Of a stretch of DNA of 64,000 nucleotides, positions 33,828 through 45,205 are shown piece after piece (positions within the stretch are counted from its first letter, which is position 1; the number at the start of each line of letters is the position of its first letter). The notes under the pieces are model-generated. The model saw nothing but the letters and a program-made list of their open reading frames with translations. It was not told the origin of the DNA and did no database searches. Origin of the DNA: Phialocephala subalpina (taxonomy: Eukaryota; Ascomycota; Leotiomycetes; Helotiales; Mollisiaceae); assembly GCA_900073065.1 (NCBI GenBank), contig FJOG01000017.1, positions 1,112,149 through 1,176,148 of the forward strand, written 5' to 3'. A program made the translations under genes and the position numbers.

Positions 33828-36800
33828 TCAGTTCGAGTTCACCGCAAGAATGTTCTGCAGGAGACTTCGGACGTCAAACCCGGCTGTTTGTTTGTCCTCT
33901 GGGCGCGGGAAATCTTGCTCCAGGAACTGCCTTCCGATCTGTTCTGCGTCTTCCAGTTCCTGCTCTTCATCAGGGGAGACCTTGGCGCAAGCTGCGATGA
34001 GGTCTTCACCTCGAGCTGCCAAGAGAATCAATTCATCAGCTCTCTCCACGATTGCTTTATCAATGCCATTCATCTGCGCGCAACAGGTGCCAAAACTAGA
34101 GATGCTTCTACCCGGCACGAAGTTATATAGGTACGTAATCTGATCTTCGACCTGTTCCGCTTGCGTGTCGACGCGAACTTCCATATGGCCAAACGACAGT
34201 TCAGGCCTATCCTCGAGGAATCCGTTTTCGAAGATTTCGTGGAAGTGTGTGGCAGCAAGGACCTTAGGTCGATCGGCACCGAGACTGAGAAGGTATTCGA
34301 ACACTCCGCAACAAAGGCCAGCACCGTCCGAGGCATTAGTACCTTTGCCAAACTCATCAATGACGACAAGAGTCCGATTGGTTGCAAGAGTTAGAGACAG
34401 CGCGATCTGATGCAGATCGATCATGAAAGCGCTCTGGTTTCTGGACACACTCTCCCGCGTGGCGATTCTGGTCAGAATTTTATCCGTTACTCCAATGGTC
34501 GCCCTCTCAGCAGGCACGAAACTGCCAATATGCGCCATGTAGACGATCAGAGCGTTTTGCTTGAGGTACACGCTTTTGCCTGAGTAGTTTGGTCCCGTCA
34601 TAATGAGCATGCTAGGTCCTTCAATGCTTTCTTGGACCGACGCCGAGGCCTGCGATTCTAATAGGTTGGTGTCCTCTGAATCGTCTTCGCTCAAACCGCC
34701 AGCAAGGACGCAATCATTGGTGATATAAGATGGGACCGTCAGCTCTTGGAGTGGATGACGACCACCTTCGATGCGAATGATATTTGCTTTGGTCATCTGC
34801 GGCGGATTAAATTGATATTTACGAGCTCCCAGCGCCAAGGCGGCCAGACAATCAAGCTCTCCGCAAAGATCAGAGGCCGAGATGAGGAGCTGCTCATGCT
34901 CGAGTACCTGGACAGCTAGGCCATGGATGATTTCGATTTCTCTGTCTGGAAGCACGGTCAGTGACAGGCTATAGACACAGCTTTGAGCGTTAGACTTACC
35001 ACAGATCATGCCATACAAGTCGCCGAAGTATTCGTCCATCTCCTTCATGCGCCGATTTTTGTAGTAGCCCATGTCATTACTGACAAACATCTTCTCCCAG
35101 ATGTCATCATCGATACCTTCGCCTTCATATTTCCCCTTTCCGGTTTCTGGATCAAGAAGGACCACGGTGAGGAAGCCTAGTTGTGGAAAGAAGATGCAAT
35201 TCTCCACGTACTGTGAGGCCCATTCCGGGAGGTCTTTCGAAAGCTGGTTGGCGACCTGAGTCAGGAGACCATCCATGCCGTCATATGTCCTCTTGATGCT
35301 GTCCAATTCGGCATCAATCCCTTGTCTGACGACTGTGCGATGTTGCTCCTCCGATATTTGGAAGTCCACCATGTTGGTGATCATCTCGCCAATTCCGGTG
35401 ATTCGAGCGACCTGAATTTCGGCGAAGAACTTGTTCGCAATATCCAGGGTCTGGCCACCAGCTAGTTCACGGAGAGCGTCCAGTATCATGAGAACATGGA
35501 AAGTGAAGTTCTGAATATTGGCCCATGCACCCCTACGCATGGCATTGGGTTTACCAGGGACGTCACTGATTCCCTTCTGAAGGTGTATCATCACGGAGCG
35601 TAGGTCTTTGATCATCTTCAGACTGCGACTGAGCTTCTCCAGTACTGCAGAATTATCAGGTCTAAGCAGGACACTGATAGTGGTCAATCTTTCCTTGATG
35701 ACGTTCAAGTTCGTACTCGGGCGTAGGAAGAACTGTCGTAGCTTCTGTTTACCCTGCGGGGTATGCGCTAGATGGTGGAACAGACCATACACAGACAAGC
35801 TCTCCTTTGCGCCAGAAGTGGACTTGTTAGGTCCTTGCATGTGCCAGTTTGGATGGTTCTCGGACTGGATGATTTGGAGCGATGCCAGTGTGTCGGCGTT
35901 GACAAACATCATGTCTGAAAGTGTGAACGTCTCGATGGTGCGGATTCGAAATGCAACCAAAGCAGCTTGGTCATTGGGAAGGTATTCAACATTCTTTCGT
36001 CTGGAAATGTAGTTCAAGATGGCACCAGCACATCCAAGCTGATGCACAGTTAGTCCAATACAAAGTTCATGGTAGTGTTGGCTTACCGTGACTTTGCTAT
36101 CAAGATCAATCCAGCCAGCGAGTCTGAGTAGTCTACCCTGGCGGCCCATACTAGCGCCATCTTCATGTGCCAGGCTGTCGTCTGCAGGCGTCGTGAAGAT
36201 GATATTCGGGGAATCATCTACACTCAGCTCCAAGTTGATGAGCTTATTCCTGGCCTTTTCGTCATTGAACTCGCCAGACGCTCGTGAGTCGAGAATATAG
36301 GATCCGAAAACATCGTCTAAGGTATCGCAAGTCAGCTACCGTGAGTAAAAGGGCTAGCTGCTTCCTTACTTGTCTCATCCCCTCGGTCGATACCACGTGC
36401 ATCCTTCGCGAGATGGTCCTCTAGTCTCTCGTCTGACCGTGTACTGATTAGAATGAGAGTCGGTTGTGCATGAAGCTTTAAAGTGTCAACGAGATCAAGT
36501 CCTCCCATTTTAATGTCTTCCATCAAACACAATTTCTCTTCTCTCGCAATATAGTAAGCACATCCGATCGTGCCCCGACCTCTCATGTCAACGGCAAGAA
36601 TAACTTCATTCATTGCGTCAGAATCCTCACGAGCCTGAATCTCAGCATCCGTTTCAACGATCTCATCCCGGACACTCTCCGCTCTATGCGAAGAGCTGGG
36701 AACGAGATTCGAGCCGGGTGTCCTGAGAGAGAGTCTCTTCTGTGATGGGAGGGGTGGCAGAGCAGGTGACGACGGTGCAATGCTCCGAGAGACAGTGCTC

Positions 36801-36898
36801 AGCCGAGAGAAGGGCTGTGGTCGGGATGATGATGAGGATGATGAGGGATATCGAGACGATGATGGCCCAGGTCCTGTTCGACGTCGTTTGAACGCCAT
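33828..36898 (-). CDS. MSH5: MutS homologue MSH5 (meiotic)
   Basis: Partner of Msh4 in the MutS-gamma clamp that stabilises meiotic crossover intermediates; nuclear. About 970 aa. The Ser/Pro-rich N-terminus leads to [42 protein letters not shown], the MSH5-type domain start. No mismatch-binding Phe-x-Glu domain is seen, as expected. The core ([23 protein letters not shown]) and lever segments follow. The ATPase has Walker [10 protein letters not shown], Walker [12 protein letters not shown], and the C-terminal [21 protein letters not shown]. Three introns are inferred: about 36369-36317, 36086-36039 (48 nt) and 34999-34946 (54 nt). The last two are multiples of three without stops, so they read through. 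Removing them restores [13 protein letters not shown] and YGMICDREIEII. Confidence 0.93.
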
Positions 36899-37255
36899 TG
36901 TGACCTCCCGCGGTCGCTCGAGTGTCGAGGAGATTTAGAGATGTTCGGACGAAGCAGGCAGCACGAAGCGAGATCATGATCCTATGGCATATCATGGTGT
37001 ACAACCCAAGAAAGTCAACGCAGAAGGCATGCTAAACACAATTGAAAAATGGATGATCGTAGAGATTCGATGTCTGGAATACTGTCAGGATTCATGACAT
37101 AGCTGTAGAATTTCTGTTATAGCATCGAGCAGTGCCATATCATAGCTTCTCTTGCACCACTAATTGCAAGGACTCTTAATGCCAATATTTGCCATAAGTC
37201 CACTGAGAATACCTCCCTGCGCCTTTTTACATCTGCTTATGCGCCCAAATTCACT
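36899..37255. other. Spacer between MSH5 start and EMC5 end
   Basis: 357 bp serving as MSH5 promoter and EMC5 3' flank. No gene seen. Confidence 0.5.
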
Positions 37256-37749
37256 TCAGCTCTTTATTGTTGCGTCGCTCCCTCCGCCTTCCCGCACCCA
37301 CGCCGCGAATTCTTTCCTCTGCTTCCGAATATCCACGAAGCCCGGTCTGCTCTCCAACACTCTGAACGGGTTTCCCACGTAGTCTTTATCCACTTGCCCA
37401 TCAATGTTCGTGTATCCAGCTTCTCCTTCACGCTCAATCTTGCCAGCCCAGACCCGCCATTGTATTGGTCGCAACTCCGGAGTGCCTAGGACGAGACCTA
37501 AACAGACTGTGAATACCGCCACGAGTGTTTCGATTGATATGTCGATAGGTAGGGAAGATGCAGCAGTAGCGATGTGAGATGTGGTTGATAGAGCGGCTGT
37601 GCTGGTCGAATGGAGTGCGGAGTGTTCGTAGGCAGAATAACACCTGTCGCGGATCAGTGATTGTCCTTTTGAGATTGTCGCAGAGCTACTTACGCATGTG
37701 CCAGGAATAGCAGGCCAAGGCCAGTGACAGACTTCGAGATCCAAGTCAT
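37256..37749 (-). CDS. EMC5: ER membrane protein complex subunit 5 (EMC5/MMGT1)
   Basis: Subunit of the EMC, which inserts tail-anchored and multipass proteins into the ER membrane. Two exons (37749-37694 and 37643-37256, intron GTAAGT..GACAG) give 147 aa. The short first exon encodes MTWISKSVTGLGLLFLAHA, the first membrane helix and family opening. The second continues CYSAYEHS, then a second helix (ISIETLVAVFTVCLGLVLGTPELRPIQW) and a cytosolic tail ending NPFRVLESRPGFVDIRKQRKEFAAWV. This two-helix layout and the 'F..le.RP.F..ir..R..fa.W' tail match EMC5. The frame is open further upstream to 37882, but only the spliced form gives the family N-terminus. Confidence 0.85.
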
Positions 37750-38102
37750 GCTGTGATAGATGTTTTTGCGTTGGAAATGCAAGTGGGATAGGCTGGAAGC
37801 TGGCGATGATTACCTTCAGCAGCCGCAAATTAAGCGCGAATGGAGGCTCAAATGCCAAGGTGGATACATTCAGCATTTTCACATGACCACAATCACAATA
37901 GAAATCAGGGGAAGCAAGTGCAGGTCATGATGTTTTTTGCATTTCATTTCTATTTTACCCATGAGCTTTTCGTCATTGTCATTCATTAATGCCGATTCTC
38001 ATCCCTCCACCAGTAAGCCATAAAATGCAGCGCGCAGACATGATCTGGAGTCAGGTACGCTGGCAATTGCAGAAAGAAGTCGTCTAAGAAGCAAATAATG
38101 CT
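37750..38102. other. Spacer between EMC5 start and eEF1B end
   Basis: 353 bp holding the EMC5 promoter and eEF1B 3'UTR. No gene seen. Confidence 0.5.
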
Positions 38103-39225
38103 CTACAACTTTTGCATGGCAGCCTGGAGGATTATTAGTCGGTTCTTCCCTGAATTGTCTCACGGTACTTACAATATCAGTTGACTGGACGAAGTCCTCG
38201 AACTCAGCAATCTCCTCCTCCAAATCACCAAGACCAACCTTGTCATCCTCGATGATCAAGTTGATCTGAAGCTTCTTGATACCAAAACCAACTGGTACAA
38301 GCTTGGAAGCACCCCAGACGAGACCATCCTTCTCAATACTACGGACAGCGGCCTCGAGAGCCTTCATGTCGGTCTCATCATCTGAATTACGAGTCAGCAC
38401 ATGGAGTGTATATATCAATATTTGGAACGTACCCCAAGGCTTAACATCCATGGTGACAAAGGACTTGGCAGCAGGCTTGGTCTTTCCTTCCTTCTTCTTC
38501 TTGTACTCAGCCAGACGCTCATTTCTGATTCTCTCGGCCTCTGCATCCTCTTCCTCGTCATCACTACCGAACAGGTCAACATCATCGTCATCCTCCTCTG
38601 CCGCTGGAGCCTTGGCTGGATTCAGAGTGGCGGCGGTGACCTCAGGGCCGTATGTGGTGTACTCCTTGGAGGCATCACCTGGAAGGGTGGCGAACTCCTC
38701 AGTGTAGCTGGTAATGTGCTTGAACCATCTGGCGGCGTATGGGTACTTGGTAGCATCTGGGGCGGACTTTAAAGCCTTGTGGGTAGCAACATCGGCTTGG
38801 GATGGGGAGTATCTGTGCGTTGGAGTTAGCCTTGTGATCCAACCTGCAACCACAATAAAATTGAATGGACAAAAAGTAATATTCAGAAGTGCACAGAGTG
38901 CTTGGTGTATCGCCATAACACGGTTCTTGAGGCCGCTCAGTAACACGGACCAATGTCGTTCATCATAATAGGTATTGGAAGGGAGGACGTCGAGTCTGCA
39001 GAAACTTGTAGCGCCTGCCACAGCTTCTGCAGAGACGGAAAAACCGTAGACTAGAAATATAAACATACCCGACGATGTATGAGCGGGTCTCCAACCAGTT
39101 GTTCAGGACTGAGTCACGTCAGTTTGGATGCCCTCAAATTTGCGATCAACGGAGTGAGACGCCTGATCGCAAGAAGGGGACGTACTGGTGAGACCAGCAT
39201 CGGTGAGAACATCTGCGAATCCCAT
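38103..39225 (-). CDS. EFB1: Translation elongation factor eEF1B-alpha (EF-1 beta)
   Basis: Guanine-nucleotide exchange factor that reloads eEF1A with GTP; cytosolic, very highly expressed. Five or more exons. [13 protein letters not shown] (ATG 39225) and [14 protein letters not shown] lie in the first two exons. Then come [29 protein letters not shown] (GST-C-like N-domain), an acidic region [22 protein letters not shown], a Lys-rich linker, and the exchange domain ([56 protein letters not shown]). A tiny last exon, AAMQKL and stop, completes it. Exons 1-2 and the promoter exist twice as an exact tandem copy. A transcript starting in the outer copy (ATG 39475) could splice to the same protein, because both copies carry the same donor (GTATGT) at the end of exon 2. 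Confidence 0.93.
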
Positions 39226-39306
39226 TGTGGCTGTTTTGGATGTTTAGGCGTAGAGAAGGCGTGGAAGAAGTGGAGGGGAATTTTTTGTTGTTGTTGGTGG
39301 GGTTCG
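39057..39306. repeat. Tandem duplication, inner copy (250 bp)
   Basis: Identical base for base, as far as I can compare, to 39307-39556. It contains eEF1B 5'UTR, exon 1, intron 1, exon 2 and the first bases of intron 2. Confidence 0.95.
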
Positions 39307-39556
39307 ATATAAACATACCCGACGATGTATGAGCGGGTCTCCAACCAGTTGTTCAGGACTGAGTCACGTCAGTTTGGATGCCCTCAAATTTGCGATCAAC
39401 GGAGTGAGACGCCTGATCGCAAGAAGGGGACGTACTGGTGAGACCAGCATCGGTGAGAACATCTGCGAATCCCATTGTGGCTGTTTTGGATGTTTAGGCG
39501 TAGAGAAGGCGTGGAAGAAGTGGAGGGGAATTTTTTGTTGTTGTTGGTGGGGTTCG
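39307..39556. repeat. Tandem duplication, outer copy (250 bp)
   Basis: Second exact copy, ending 11 bp before the HSP78 start codon. It forms the whole sequence between the inner eEF1B start and HSP78. Confidence 0.95.
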
Positions 39557-39567
39557 TCAATTTCACA
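39476..39567. promoter_or_regulatory. HSP78: 92-bp divergent promoter, eEF1B (outer copy) / HSP78
   Basis: Only 92 bp separate the outer eEF1B ATG from the HSP78 ATG. It contains AGGGG (39524-39528; also 39274-39278 in the inner copy), the yeast stress-response element core, and a T-rich tract. No perfect GAA/TTC heat-shock array is visible. Confidence 0.5.
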
Positions 39568-42453
39568 ATGTTTGTACGACAATTACGAATTCCTGCGCGG
39601 CGCATCGCAAGTGCGACGGAACGAGCTCTTCGAGTACACGAGTTACCCGTCAGTGGTGTAGCTCTACGCAGCAATGCTAAGATATCATCACATTATGTTG
39701 TGCCGCTTACGGCCTTTCGCACATATGCCAACGGACGTCCACACCCCCCAGGCGGAACTCATCGCATGGACTTAGGTGGCGGGGACAAGGAAGAGTCTGC
39801 ATTGGAGAAATACGGAGTCGATTTAACAGCTCGAGCGAAGGATGGGAAGCTGGATCCGGTCATAGGAAGAGATGCAGAGATCCACCGAACGATTCAAGTT
39901 CTGTCTCGACGTACGAAGAATAATCCGGTTCTCATCGGAAGTGCAGGAACGGGCAAAACTGCAATCTTGGAGGGTCTAGCACAAAGAATAATCAGAGGCG
40001 ATGTACCTGAGAGCATCAAGAATAAGAAGGTTATCTCATTGGATCTCGGTCAGCTCATTGCAGGAGCAAAGTTTCGTGGTGGTAAGTTAACAACTTCAGA
40101 GCAATATACCCCCTTTTAGTAGTTTCAAGAGCTTTACTCGCTGCAATCAAAGACATACATTCTACTCCCGATATGATCTGAAATAAGTTTACTAACTCAA
40201 AGGTGCCAGATTTTGAGGAAAGATTAAAAGCTGTGCTTAAGGAAGTCCAAGAAGCACACGGAGGCATCATCCTCTTCGTGGATGAGCTTCATACTCTGCT
40301 TGGTTTAGGCAAAGCAGAGGGTTCGATAGATGCAAGCAACCTTCTCAAGCCAGCACTTTCGAGGGGCGAATTGCAGTGCTGCGGCGCTACGACATTGAAT
40401 GAATACAGATTAATTGAAAAGGGTAAGCTACATTGTTTCCTTCTGTTGTAATGATTGTCCTCAATGCTTCAATGGTGCTTAATAGATTTTCCTGCTCACT
40501 CAAAGCTTTCCCATTTCAACAACCTTTGCAAACGTTACTTTGGCGGCAAGAGTATTTCGCTAGAAATGGGAAGGCCAAAGGATTACCCCTCAGCATCTTA
40601 CCACATATCTGCAATATTTACATTCTTCTATGAAATTAGTATTGCAATCTTCTCAAGCTAACATATCTGCTAGATGTTGCCCTTGCAAGACGTTTCCAGC
40701 CTATCCAAGTCAACGAGCCCAACATCCAGGATACAATTTCAATTCTGCGAGGTATTAAGGAAAAGTATGAGGTCCATCACGGTGTCCGAATCACCGACGG
40801 TGCCCTCGTAGCTGCAGCAACCTACAGCAATCGATATATCACAGACCGATTCCTGCCTGACAAAGCCATAGACCTTATGGATGAAGCTGCAAGTGGTTTA
40901 CGTCTGCAACAAGAAAGCAAGCCGGAAGACATCATGCGCTTAGACCAGAGAATCATGACGATTCAAATCGAATTGGAAAGCTTGCGGAAGGAAACCGATA
41001 TTGCCAGTAAAGAACGCCGTGAAAAGCTGGAAGCAGACCTTAAGGAGTGCAAGGCGGAAGAAGCTACGCTTACAGAGAAGTGGGAGAAAGAGAGGGCAGA
41101 AATCGATGCTGTCAAGAAGACCAAGGAAGATCTTGAGAAAGCTAGGATGGAACTCGATCAAGCACAGGTGAGTCAATTTCAATCTACCAAGCGACCTATT
41201 TCGTCGTTCATCGGGAGATATGTGACTTCCGCTGACTTTTTATAGCGTGAGAATAACTTTCAACGTGCCGGAGAATTGCGGTATGCCATCATCCCGTCTT
41301 TGGAAGCCAAGTTACCTAAAGATGGCGAGCCTATTGGAGCTTCAGGTGAAGGCACTCTCATCCATGATGCCGTTACTGCAGATGATATCGCCGCAGTTGT
41401 TTCAAGAATGACGGGCATTCCAGTCACAAAGCTGACCTCAGGACATGCCGAGAAACTGATCCACATGGAAGACACATTGCGAGAGTCTGTTCGTGGTCAA
41501 GATGAAGCTCTCCACGCCGTTGCAAACGCGGTCAGGATGCAAAGGGCTGGGCTTAATGGCGAGAATAGACCTCTAGCTTCCTTCTTCTTCCTTGGTCCCA
41601 CTGGTGTGGGCAAGACCGAACTTTGCAAGAAGATGGCGAACTTCCTGTTCTCAACAGAGTCGGCTGTTGTCCGATTCGACATGAGCGAATTTCAAGAGAA
41701 GCATACCATATCTCGTTTGATTGGAAGTCCCGCTGGTTATGTCGGTTATGATGATGCTGGACAATTGACAGAAGCTGTTCGACGAAAGCCATACGCCGTT
41801 CTGCTTTTCGACGAATTCGAGAAGGCGCATAGAGACATCTCAGCCCTGCTGCTCCAAGTCCTAGACGAAGGCTTCCTCACAGATGCCCAAGGTCACAAGA
41901 TCGATTTCCGCAATACTCTCATCGTCTTCACTTCGAACCTCGGCGCAGATATATTGGTTGGGAATGATCCTATTCATCCTTACCACGAAGAGCCAAATGG
42001 CGACATCGCTTCTAACGTCAAGAACGCAGTCATGGATGTTGTGCAGCACAACTGTAAGTCAGCCTTCGCATCCTGGAAGATCACAATGCTAATCATGGTC
42101 CAGATGCACCAGAATTCTTGAACAGAATCGACGAATTCATCATCTTCAAACGTCTTTCCACAGAAGCACTCCGTGACATCGTCGATATCCGCCTCAAGGA
42201 ACTTCAGAATCGCCTCGACGAGCGTCGGATCACGCTTTCCGTCGACGACACCGTGCGCACCTGGCTCGCAGAACGCGGCTACGATCCTAAGTTCGGAGCC
42301 AGACCTCTGAACAGACTTATCTCAAAGGAGATTGGCAATGGATTGGCGGATAAGATCATTCGTGGAGAGTTGAAGAGTGGTGAAACGGCTGTGGTTAAGA
42401 TCAACAAGAATGGGGATGGTTTGGAAATAGGTTCAACGATATTTGAGTTGTAG
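39568..42453 (+). CDS. HSP78: Mitochondrial ClpB-type disaggregase HSP78
   Basis: Hsp100 AAA+ ATPase that resolubilises aggregated proteins in the mitochondrial matrix with Hsp70. About 792 aa in five exons. The first 50 or so residues ([22 protein letters not shown]...) are Arg/Ser-rich without acidic residues early on, a matrix-targeting presequence. There is no ClpB N-domain, as in yeast Hsp78. NBD1 has [26 protein letters not shown] and [13 protein letters not shown] middle coiled-coil domain follows ([23 protein letters not shown].. to RMELDQAQ). NBD2 has [38 protein letters not shown] with the pore loop, and [11 protein letters not shown]. The C-domain shows [14 protein letters not shown]. 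Introns start about 40082, 40422, 41168 and 42052. The second (about 250 nt) is long for this window. Confidence 0.96.
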
Positions 42454-43219
42454 GATATTGTATTTTTTGGCTTTGGCGGCATTGTATTGGTGAATCTCTG
42501 CTCTGGGGTTATGGTGTTGAGGGGCTCAAAAAGATGCTGTGTAGAATCTCCTATCATTTTATGTACAATGAGAAAAGTAAACAATGACGATTGTAAATAT
42601 CTCTAATGAAAAGAATGATTCTCCCACTCCATTTCGGCCCTGTCAACGAAGTAACAAATTCAATCAAGTACTCGGGCCACAAAATTGGGACAAATCAAAC
42701 TCACATGTCAAAGTGTCCTGGAACAATGAAGCAAAGGTTTCAGGCAATCTGGGGAAGATGCATAATAGTGTATGTCTATAGATTATTCATGATCTCACTT
42801 TCTAACTGTATGTCCCCAGATAGGTTGAGACCAAGGGCACAATCTTCGAGGGGCCTAGACCAAGCCAAGCATCTTTCTCTGGTCAGTCCCAGTGCAGCTT
42901 TACTATCTTTTTAACTTCTACTACAAACAAGATTTCAAACGTATAGATCCTGGTTGGTCAAACGTGTTAACTTCTTTGTGGAGAAGTACCTTGATGTTGA
43001 CATTTCATGGACTTTTCGCACCCTGCTAGCTGCTGGAAGTAAGATTACATCGCTATCATCCCGCGTAGCCTCAACTTTGGAGACTCTCAAAATAGAATTC
43101 TGACTGCCCAAATTCCTTTTCTTTCATTCCAAATCATCATTGTCGGAAACTCCTATCCAAACTTCAAGGTGGGTCCCATTTCAACCACTGACTTGAACTC
43201 CTCTCCCTCAGTTACCAAC
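42454..43219. other. Intergenic
   Basis: HSP78 3' flank and the leader of the CobW relic. Two open frames (42584-42914) have no domain. No gene supported. Confidence 0.45.
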
Positions 43220-45205
43220 ATGGCAGTCCAAGAACCTTAAATCCATCAATTGCCAGTAACACTTCTCTCCGGCTTCCTAGGAAGCGGGAAACCACCCTCC
43301 TAGAACACATCCTCAAATCCACTTCCCACGGTCTCCAAATCGCCCTGCTAGTAACTGGCATGTTTTCGTTCGTCTCCTCCGCTTTCCCTTCCCTTCCCAC
43401 CCTCCCCTCATATCCATCCTCTCCACACTCATCCCTCCGATTCAAAAATCTCACTAATAGCCTCCACAGCCTAAACATCGACGCCTCCCTAATCCAACAA
43501 CACGCCACCTCCCAAAGCAAAGAAAATACAATCCAACTCCAAACGGCTGCATCTGCTGCAGCCTCCGCGGCGACTTCTCGAAGAGCTCGTCCGACTTACT
43601 CGAACAGATGCAATGCAATACATACTCATCGAGAGCACCGGGATCACTAAGCCGATGCAAGTCACTAAGACTTTTACGAATGAATTTTCGAGGATGATGA
43701 TTGAGCAGGAGATGGGGATGGTTGATAGTGAAAACCAGATATTGAAAGATATGTATTTGCTGCATGTCCTTGGATACTGGGCGCTTTAGGCTGATTGAGA
43801 AACAGAGCGGAGATGGGAGGTCTGTAGAAGTTGGCAAGACTCGATACCACGGTCTTGGTAGTCGATGCATTCAACCTCTTCCACAACTTCTCAACTACAG
43901 AATTTCTCTTAGATAGATACGGAAAAGAAAACATCATCCCTGAGGACGAACGAACGATCACCGACCTGACAGTTGAGCAACTCGAATTCGCCGACGTTAT
44001 CATGGTCAATAAAATTGACATGGTAGATGCAGCAACCAAGACAAGAGTCCTCAGACTTGTAAAGAAGCTCAATCCAGTCACTGGTGTGATTGAGGCGAAG
44101 TATAGCGCGATAGATGTGAAGGAGATTATTAATACGGTTATGTTTTCGTTTGAGAAAGCTGCTACTGGGGCTGGATGGTTGAGGAGTTTGCATGAGTTGA
44201 CGCAGGTGGAGATTGGTGGGAAGAGCAAGATGGTGCCGAAGCCTGAGACTGAAGAATGAGATTGTCCTGAGAACTGAGAGAATATACACTGACATGTCTT
44301 AGGCATGGGATTTCAAGCTTTATCTATCGTGCTAGGAGACCTTTCCATCCAAATGGATTGAGGGATCTTATTTATGACAAGTTCATCGTTATGCAGAACG
44401 CCAATCAAGTGGTTGAAGGAGACGAAGAATTTGGAGATAAGGATGTGGAGACGGATGAAGACAACGGGAAAGAAGAGGGCAGTGACACAGAAATGGGAGA
44501 TGTCATCGAAGAAAAAGAACACCCCAAAGAGATGGATTCCAAGGTAAGCGAAGCTTCAACCAATTCCAGACATCAAGTAGCTGAACAGCTCATATCATCC
44601 TCCAAAACAAAGCCGCCCATCCAGCATTCGCCGGCCTCTTCCGCTCAAAAGGCTTCTTCTGGCTCGCCACTCGACCCAGCCAACACGGAGAATAGAGTCA
44701 GGGCAGTGGCATGCTGACGCTGTCAGGCGGAGGATCATGGTTTTGCATCGTACCACGTGGTAACATCCCTCCGTATCTTCCTCAAACCACATCTCCTTCC
44801 TCTTAAGCACTAGCGCCAAAGCGGAAGACTGGCCGGAAGACGAAGACCTCGTCGCTGCCATCGACGCTGATTTTCTGGCTCTTGGGGGTGACGGAGGACG
44901 AGAACTCGTTTTCGTCGGGCGAGAAAGTCAACCAGGCTGCAGTTTCTAAAGTTCTGGATGAGTGTTTGTTGACTGATGGTGAAATGAAGAGATGGGAGAA
45001 GGCTATGGGGAATGAGAAGTATAGTGCTGAGGAGAAGGAGGATAAGTTGAATATGATGTTTAAAGGTGAGTGTTGGATACGAGATTAATGTGATTAGAGA
45101 GGGAGAGAGGATGCAGACTGAGGAAGAGATGAATTTGAGGATTGGGGGAGTATTGTGGCGGAGGGTGAGGCTGGTCATGAGGGGCATGACCATAGCCATC
45201 ATTGA
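43220..45205 (+). pseudogene. CobW/COG0523 metal-chaperone GTPase, multiply broken
   Basis: Homologous to CobW/ZNG1-type GTPases (yeast YNR029C-like), which hand metal to client proteins. Recognisable in order: LPVTLLSGFLGSGK (Walker A begins), TTLLEHILKSTSHGLQIALLV, LNIDASLI, NGCICCSLRGD (the C-x-C-C metal motif), and LLEELVRLTR..YILIESTGITKPMQV. Then come DIAEMGGL, KLARLDTTVLVVDAFNLFHNFST, VNKIDMV, and SFIYRARRPFHPNGLRDLIYDKF. The C-domain follows (GLFRSKGFFWLATRPSQHGE..MLTLSGGGSWFC, AIDADF, EMKRWEKAMG), then a tail FEDWGS..GHEGHDHSHH. Breaks: TAA at codon 7, one-base losses at about 43289, 43541 and 43574, TAG at 43825, TAG for Trp at 44693, and one extra base at about 44917. The NDM motif is also altered. 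The indels could be sequencing errors; three stops argue for decay. Confidence 0.8.

Noticed and set aside
39079..39661. Identical 77-codon peptides in both duplicate units, considered as paired small genes
   Set aside because: They are antisense readings of the duplicated eEF1B exons 1-2, not independent genes.
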